Source of the DNA: an uncultured Selenomonadaceae bacterium
GTDB taxonomy: Bacteria > Bacillota > Negativicutes > Selenomonadales > Selenomonadaceae
NCBI GenBank assembly: GCA_905236145.1
Contig: CAJOOE010000133.1
Location: 1-11,821 of the forward strand
Direction: 5' to 3'
Length of the DNA stretch: 11,821 nt
The position numbers and the translations under genes are program-made. Within the stretch, counting starts at the first letter, position 1. Each line of letters opens with the position of its first letter. Positions 7,226 to 11,821 of the stretch are shown here, one piece after another. Under the pieces are notes generated by a model. That model was not told the DNA's origin and did not search any database. It saw only the letters and a list, made by a program, of their open reading frames with translations.

Positions 7226-7258
7226 GCCGATTGAAAAATTTTTAAAGGAAGTCGTCAA

Positions 7259-10153
7259 ATGAATCACAATACTTTATCAAAATATTTATCGCCGCTCAAT
7301 ACATGGGCACTGGCTTTCGGTGCAGCCGTCGGCTGGGGAACCTTTGTCATGCCCGGAACGACTTTTTTGCCGCTCGCGGGTACTTTGGGGACCGCTCTCG
7401 GATTGTTTTTCGGGGCAATAACCATGCTGATTATCGGAATGAATTATTATTTCATGATGAAGGATAATTCGGAGCCGGGCGGGGCATTTGCTTACACAAA
7501 AAAATTTTTCGGATACGATCACGGATTTTTGGTTGCGTGGTTTTTGGTTTTGGCTTACACGTCGATTATTTGGGCGAACTCAACCGCTCTTTCACTGATA
7601 GCCCGCAGACTCACCGGAGATTTTTTTCAATTTGGCTTTCATTACACGCTTGTCGGCTTTGATGTTTATTTCGGGGAAGTCGCCCTTTCCGTTATCGCTC
7701 TCCTGATTTTCGGCGGGATATGTTTGACCGACAAAAAAGTTGCGGCGAATGTTCAGACCGCAATGGCACTGTTTTTGTTTTTCGGAATAATTTATTGTTT
7801 CGTTTCCGTAATGCAGGCTCATGAAGGCGGCTTGAAAACTTTTGAACCGGCATTTGTTCCGGGAATGAGTCCGAACGCTCAAATTGCCGGAATCGTCGCA
7901 CTCGCTCCGTGGGCATTCGTCGGATTCGAGGCAATTTCAAATTCGACGGAAGAATTTAATTTTTCGGTGAAAAAAACTTTCGCAATAATGACCGCCGCAC
8001 TCATTGCCGGCACTGCCGCTTACATTTTCGCGGCCGGAACGGCCGGGGCAATTTTGCCGCCGGAATATTCAAATTGGCTCGAATACATTTCGGATTTGGG
8101 AAATTTGGAAGGCTTGAAGAGTTTGCCGACTTTTTACGCCGTCAATGAAGTTTTGGGATCTTTCGGATTAAAAATTTTGGGACTCGTCGCACTTGCCGCA
8201 ATCGGCACCGGAATTTTGGGAAATTATATTGCCGCAAGCCGCCTGATGTATTCGATGGCGGAACACAACATTTTGCCGCCGAAATTTGCCGAACTGAACA
8301 AACACGGCTCGCCGGTAAACGCAATAATTTTTTTGATGATCGTTGCAATTATAATTCCTTTTTTCGGAAGAACGGCGATAAGTTGGATAATAGATTTACT
8401 TTCCGTCTGTGCGGTCATAGCTTACGGCTACACTTCGGCGGCGGCATTTTCGCTGGCGTGTGAAGTCGATAATTTTAAATTTCAAATTTCCGGAATCGTC
8501 GGCATACTCCTTTCCCTGATTTTCGGACTTTTTTTGTTGATACCGAATCTGCTTTCAATCACCACGATGGCGGCAGAATCTTACATGATTTTGGTTTTGT
8601 GGAGTATGCTCGGATTTTTGTTTTTCCGGAATTTGTTTCGGCATGACAAGGAAAGACAATTCGGAAAATCTCTTATCGTCTACATTGTCATGCTGTTTAT
8701 GATCTTCTTCGGCTCGCTTATGTGGATGCGTCAATCTTCCGACGAAATAATGAAACAGTCGCTGACGAAAATGGAAGAATATTATATTGAAAGATTGAAC
8801 TCGCCGCGACTTCAAGCCGGCGAATACAGACGGGACGCGGACGACGTTTACACGGATATACTTTTGGACGACGTGAGATACGAACTTTTCAGGCACAGCA
8901 CTTTGCAAATCATTTTGATTGTCTTGGGACTTGCGATAATGTTTAACATTTATTCCACGATGAGAAAAAGGGAGAATCGTGCAGAGATAAAAAAAGTTCA
9001 GGCGGAAAAAAACAGCAAAGCAAAGACAATGTTTCTTTCAAATATGAGTCATGACATTCGTACGCCGATGAATGCGATAATGGGATTTACCGGGCTTGCC
9101 TTGAAGGAACTCGACAACCCGGAGAGGGTCAAAGATTATCTTGAAAAAATTCAAAATTCCGGCGGGCATTTGCTTTCACTGATTAACGACATTTTGGAGA
9201 TGAGCCGAATTGAGAGCGGAAAATTGGAATTGGAAACCACAGAAGTCGATTTGAAAAAAATGTTCGCGGAAGTTTACGATATGTTTATAAATCAAATGCA
9301 GGAGAAGAAGATTGATTTCACCGTCGATACTTCCGCAGTGAAAGACAAATATATTTTCTGCGACAAAAACCGCTTTAACAGAATGATTTTGAATCTTTTG
9401 AGCAACGCCTTCAAATTTACTCCGGAGGGCGGGAAAATTTCAATCAAAGTCAAACAGACAGGAAATGAAGAAGGTTTCGGAGATTATGAAATTCGCGTAA
9501 AAGACAGCGGGATCGGAATGAGCAAGGAATTTGCCGAAAAAGTTTTCGATGCGTTTGAGCGTGAAAGGACTTCGACGGTCAGCGGCATTCAAGGTACCGG
9601 TCTGGGAATGGCAATTACCAAAAGAATAGTCGAATTGATGAAAGGCGAAATAAGCGTTTCCACCGCTCCCGGAAAAGGCACGGAGTTTACCGTCCGCGTG
9701 AGTTTTGAGTTGCAAAAAGATGTTCCGGAAGAAGTCGAAGAAAAGCCGGAAGAATCTCAAGAAGAAAAAGAAATCGACTTCAGCACGAAAAAAATTCTGC
9801 TGGTCGATGACATTGACATGAACCGGGAACTTGCGACAATGATTTTGTTGCAATTCGGTTTTCAAGTCGAAACGGCGGTGAACGGTGCGGATGCCGTCGA
9901 AAAAGTTTCCGGCGGAAATTATGATATTGTTTTGATGGATATTCAAATGCCGGTTATGGACGGGCATGAGGCGACAAAAAAAATTCGCTCGATGCCGGGC
10001 GAATACTTCAAAAAAGTTCCGATTATCGCCATGACCGCAAACGCTTTCGGCGAAGATGTAAAAGCGGCGACAGATGCGGGAATGAACGCCCATATTGCCA
10101 AGCCTTTGGACGTTCCGAAAATGCTGGAAACGATTAAAAAATTTTTGCGTTGA
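7259..10153 (+). CDS. APC-permease-domain hybrid histidine kinase with C-terminal receiver
   Basis: A single 964-residue polypeptide joining a transporter to a two-component sensor. Residues 1-460 form an APC-superfamily amino-acid-permease domain with 12 hydrophobic helices. It keeps the unwound TM1 motif GAAVGWGTF (21-29), the TM6 motif PWAFVGFE (217-224) and GNYIAASRLMYSMAEHNILPP-type APC signatures (321-341). Two more helices (about 471-490 and 549-566) flank a 58-residue polar loop. A short coiled linker leads to HisKA (SNMSHDIRTPMNAIMG, His598) and HATPase_c (NLLSNAFKF with Asn716, DSGIGM, GTGLGM). An acidic linker (about 820-842) precedes the receiver, with Asp850/851, phosphoacceptor Asp894 (LMDIQMPVMDG) and Lys948. 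All catalytic residues are present. No Hpt or DNA-binding domain occurs in it or beside it, so the phosphorelay partner lies elsewhere. The closest functional analogue is CbrA, which carries an SLC5-type transporter on a kinase. Ligand is unknown; an amino acid is the natural guess. Confidence 0.92.
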   Translation: MNHNTLSKYLSPLNTWALAFGAAVGWGTFVMPGTTFLPLAGTLGTALGLFFGAITMLIIGMNYYFMMKDNSEPGGAFAYTKKFFGYDHGFLVAWFLVLAYTSIIWANSTALSLIARRLTGDFFQFGFHYTLVGFDVYFGEVALSVIALLIFGGICLTDKKVAANVQTAMALFLFFGIIYCFVSVMQAHEGGLKTFEPAFVPGMSPNAQIAGIVALAPWAFVGFEAISNSTEEFNFSVKKTFAIMTAALIAGTAAYIFAAGTAGAILPPEYSNWLEYISDLGNLEGLKSLPTFYAVNEVLGSFGLKILGLVALAAIGTGILGNYIAASRLMYSMAEHNILPPKFAELNKHGSPVNAIIFLMIVAIIIPFFGRTAISWIIDLLSVCAVIAYGYTSAAAFSLACEVDNFKFQISGIVGILLSLIFGLFLLIPNLLSITTMAAESYMILVLWSMLGFLFFRNLFRHDKERQFGKSLIVYIVMLFMIFFGSLMWMRQSSDEIMKQSLTKMEEYYIERLNSPRLQAGEYRRDADDVYTDILLDDVRYELFRHSTLQIILIVLGLAIMFNIYSTMRKRENRAEIKKVQAEKNSKAKTMFLSNMSHDIRTPMNAIMGFTGLALKELDNPERVKDYLEKIQNSGGHLLSLINDILEMSRIESGKLELETTEVDLKKMFAEVYDMFINQMQEKKIDFTVDTSAVKDKYIFCDKNRFNRMILNLLSNAFKFTPEGGKISIKVKQTGNEEGFGDYEIRVKDSGIGMSKEFAEKVFDAFERERTSTVSGIQGTGLGMAITKRIVELMKGEISVSTAPGKGTEFTVRVSFELQKDVPEEVEEKPEESQEEKEIDFSTKKILLVDDIDMNRELATMILLQFGFQVETAVNGADAVEKVSGGNYDIVLMDIQMPVMDGHEATKKIRSMPGEYFKKVPIIAMTANAFGEDVKAATDAGMNAHIAKPLDVPKMLETIKKFLR

Positions 10154-10162
10154 GAAATTCGG

Positions 10163-10972
10163 TCACGGGAAGAATATAAACATTATCGCTCCCGCAAAAA
10201 GTACAAGGCTGAATCCACGCAAGGCATTTTGAACGGGACGATTGTATTTCCCGAAAAATGCTCCGATAAGCGGACGGATCAAATGCGAAAACAATGACAG
10301 CGAAACAAAAAACAACGGCTTGTCCAAATTTATGAAACTGTACATCAGCATAATTGCGGAAAGTGCAAGCCCGGCGGTCTCCGCATGAGTGAGTTTGTGA
10401 TGAAGTTCTTCGTCAAATTCCGGCGGTTCTTCCGGAGCCTCTTTTTTTGGTTTTTCTTCCGGGACCGATCCCGGTTTTTTGTTGAAATATTTGCTGTGAA
10501 AAATCGGGCGGCGTTCGATTTCTTCCGTCAAATCCGAACGAATGTTTGCACCGATGGAAGTCGGGATTTTTTCGTCGTGAAAATCGGAGTCCGCCTCCGC
10601 AAAAACTCTCTCTTCAAAATCCGTTTCCGGCTTGACTTGAATATTCGGCAATTTTGCCGGCGGCTTTTCGATTTTTGCGGCAGGTTCTTTTTTCTGCGGA
10701 GTTTCGGAAAATTTTTTCGGAGTTTCCGGCTTTATTTGTAAAGTCGGTTGTTTTTCTTCCGCTTTCGGCTTTTCAATCAAAGTCGGCGTTTTCTTCGGCT
10801 CGGCGGCAAAAATCGGCGGAGCAATTTCGTCATCCGGCGAAGTATCCGCCAAAAAAATATCTTCTTCCGGCTCGTTGACTTTTGCCCGGTCGAAAACTTT
10901 TCTCGTTTTAAGTTCATTATTCAACGCGTCGGTAAAGTTGTCGCGTATCGTTCTCTTTTTGCCGTTACTCAA
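10163..10972 (-). CDS. uncharacterised membrane protein with long disordered charged N-terminal region
   Basis: Not recognised as a known family. The 269-residue product divides into two parts. Residues 1-195 are hydrophilic and probably disordered, rich in Pro, Glu and Lys, with short echoed segments such as LQIKPET (78-84) and IQVKPET (111-117). Residues 199-268 hold three hydrophobic helices (199-215, 219-240, 251-268) and end in FFP. No signal peptide precedes the polar region, so it is probably cytoplasmic, with the helices anchoring it in the inner membrane. The start is the TTG at 10972: the frame has a stop two codons upstream, no alternative early ATG exists, and GGGGA lies about 9 bases before it. 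It begins 25 bases after the amidase stop on the same strand, suggesting co-transcription and a possible envelope role. Only 9 bases separate its end from the convergent kinase gene. Confidence 0.7.
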   Translation of the reverse strand: MSNGKKRTIRDNFTDALNNELKTRKVFDRAKVNEPEEDIFLADTSPDDEIAPPIFAAEPKKTPTLIEKPKAEEKQPTLQIKPETPKKFSETPQKKEPAAKIEKPPAKLPNIQVKPETDFEERVFAEADSDFHDEKIPTSIGANIRSDLTEEIERRPIFHSKYFNKKPGSVPEEKPKKEAPEEPPEFDEELHHKLTHAETAGLALSAIMLMYSFINLDKPLFFVSLSLFSHLIRPLIGAFFGKYNRPVQNALRGFSLVLFAGAIMFIFFP

Positions 10973-10996
10973 AATTTAATCCCCGATTCCAAAATT

Positions 10997-11713
10997 TTAA
11001 AAATAAATATTTGCACCTCTCACGATTTCCGGAAGGCTGCGATAAAGATAATTTCCCGGACACGCAGTCCTTCCCAAATCCCTGTGACCGAAAACGGTTC
11101 TGCCGAAAGACGGCTTAAAACCGTACTGCCGTCCTATTGCGGCAATTATTTGCTCCGTCGCCAAAAATTGTGCGTCGGTCGGCTCGGCAAGGTCAAAATT
11201 TCCGATAACGCAAACGCCGACCGTGTAATTGTTGTGCCGCTTGCAATGTGCACCGATAAACTCCGAAGGTCTGCCGCCCTCGATCGTCCCGTCCTTGTGA
11301 ATGACATAATGATAACCGATTCCCGCCCAGCCTCTGTCTATATGCCAGCGGTGAATTGTACGGGTTTCCAAATCCATGTCGCGGGTCGTTCCGGCGTGAT
11401 GAATCACAATCCCGCCGGTGTGGGTGCGTCGTTGCATTTTTTGGACAAAACGCAAATTTGACGGCATTATGGGAATGTTGTCGACAGAATTTTTAGCGGG
11501 AAAAGTTTCTTCGACAAAAATTTCAGGTTCCTCCGGTAAAATTTCTTCCGCCGCATTTTGTACGGGCTTATAACCCCTTTCGACAACTTTTGTTGAATTT
11601 TCTTTTGCCTTCCGCTTTGCTTCGCCGGATTCCGGGAAAAATCCGAATACCGCCGCACCGGTCAAAATTTTTGCGGTACAATTTATAAAATCTCGTCTTG
11701 AAAAATCACTCAT
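10997..11713 (-). CDS. Tat-exported PGRP/Amidase_2-type N-acetylmuramoyl-L-alanine amidase
   Basis: Predicted zinc hydrolase that cleaves the bond between MurNAc and L-Ala in peptidoglycan, acting outside the cytoplasmic membrane. The 238-residue product starts with a twin-arginine signal (SRRDFI at 5-10, hydrophobic stretch to about 26). A polar Lys/Glu-rich linker (about 30-90) leads to the catalytic domain (about 95-235). Expected zinc ligands by T7-lysozyme/PGRP comparison are His105 (in IVIHHAGTT), His210 (FGHRDLGRTACPG) and Cys218. Tyr134 (GIGYHYVIHKDG) and Thr216 occupy the other active-site positions, so it looks catalytically competent. A GTG at 11722 is in frame, but the ATG at 11713 is preferred because GAGGTG lies 6 bases before it and the Tat motif then sits at the usual distance. 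It is the first gene of a pair with the unrecognised membrane protein downstream. A recycling or prophage lysin role is less likely given the Tat signal. Confidence 0.88.
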   Translation of the reverse strand: MSDFSRRDFINCTAKILTGAAVFGFFPESGEAKRKAKENSTKVVERGYKPVQNAAEEILPEEPEIFVEETFPAKNSVDNIPIMPSNLRFVQKMQRRTHTGGIVIHHAGTTRDMDLETRTIHRWHIDRGWAGIGYHYVIHKDGTIEGGRPSEFIGAHCKRHNNYTVGVCVIGNFDLAEPTDAQFLATEQIIAAIGRQYGFKPSFGRTVFGHRDLGRTACPGNYLYRSLPEIVRGANIYF

Positions 11714-11821
11714 CAAATACACCTCAAAAAAATTTTTTTATTTGCCGGAAATTTGCAAACTTGCCGATTGTGTCGGCGGAATTTGAACCGGTTGAGAATC
11801 ATATTTTTGATTCACTGACCA
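11714..11821. other. upstream region of the amidase gene, no gene seen
   Basis: This 108-base stretch holds the amidase ribosome binding site (GAGGTG on the minus strand), an A/T run and two small hairpins: GCCGA/TCGGC at 11763-11777 and GAATCA/TGATTC at 11796-11813. The second has a T-rich loop but no T tail. I could not pick a convincing promoter; TATGAT lies within the second hairpin on the minus strand. It is presumably the promoter region, cut off by the window edge. Confidence 0.4.

Noticed and set aside
7071..7262. 63-codon plus-strand frame overlapping the kinase start by four bases
   Set aside because: It runs through the divergent promoters, has no ribosome binding site, and its overlap with the kinase ATG appears accidental; the -10 box is inside it.
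9440..10093. 217-codon minus-strand frame inside the kinase gene
   Set aside because: It is antisense to the conserved HATPase and receiver domains, with composition typical of a shadow frame (rich in Phe, Arg and His).
11768..11800. tRNA-like T-arm on the minus strand (GGTTCAAATTCC)
   Set aside because: The loop would be eight bases, the stem does not extend beyond three pairs, and no anticodon arm or acceptor stem can be built around it.

Overview
This 11.8-kb window reads as ordinary chromosome from an anaerobic-looking diderm (outer-membrane) bacterium of moderate GC content. The outer membrane is inferred from a PagL-like lipid A deacylase with a signal peptide and a C-terminal aromatic residue. 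A meso-diaminopimelate dehydrogenase implies meso-DAP peptidoglycan. A Firmicutes-like RluB, strong AGGAGG-type ribosome binding sites and an SPFH/zinc-ribbon protein make a diderm Firmicute (Negativicutes-type) my best guess. That placement is an inference and weakly held. No mobile element, CRISPR array, rRNA or tRNA is visible.

Layout. From the left, ddh (minus) and an rluB-type pseudouridine synthase (plus) diverge from a 160-bp region holding two good, oppositely directed promoters. After rluB on the plus strand come an SPFH-domain protein with three C-terminal zinc ribbons and then glmS. A bidirectional hairpin terminator separates glmS from a convergent minus-strand pair: ilvE, transcribed first, then a PagL-like outer-membrane lipid A deacylase. 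ilvE diverges from a large plus-strand gene encoding one polypeptide with a 12-TM APC amino-acid-permease domain, two further TM helices, a histidine kinase core and a C-terminal receiver. Convergent to it is a minus-strand pair: a Tat-exported PGRP/Amidase_2-type N-acetylmuramoyl-L-alanine amidase followed by an unrecognised protein with a long disordered charged region and three membrane segments.

How the genes fit together. Several genes concern the cell envelope: DAP synthesis (ddh), glucosamine-6-phosphate for UDP-GlcNAc (glmS), lipid A remodelling (PagL-like), peptidoglycan cleavage (amidase), and possibly membrane-stress scaffolding (SPFH protein). The second theme is amino acids: branched-chain aminotransferase next to a transporter-like sensor kinase. 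The permease-kinase-receiver fusion is the most interesting item. Its transporter core keeps the substrate-site motifs of APC permeases, and the helix count places a small loop domain outside the cell and the kinase inside. Smaller points are a 21-bp exact direct repeat lying downstream of both rluB and the SPFH gene, with a 13-bp partial third copy in the ilvE/kinase intergenic region, and a strong visual excess of CCGG tetranucleotides throughout.
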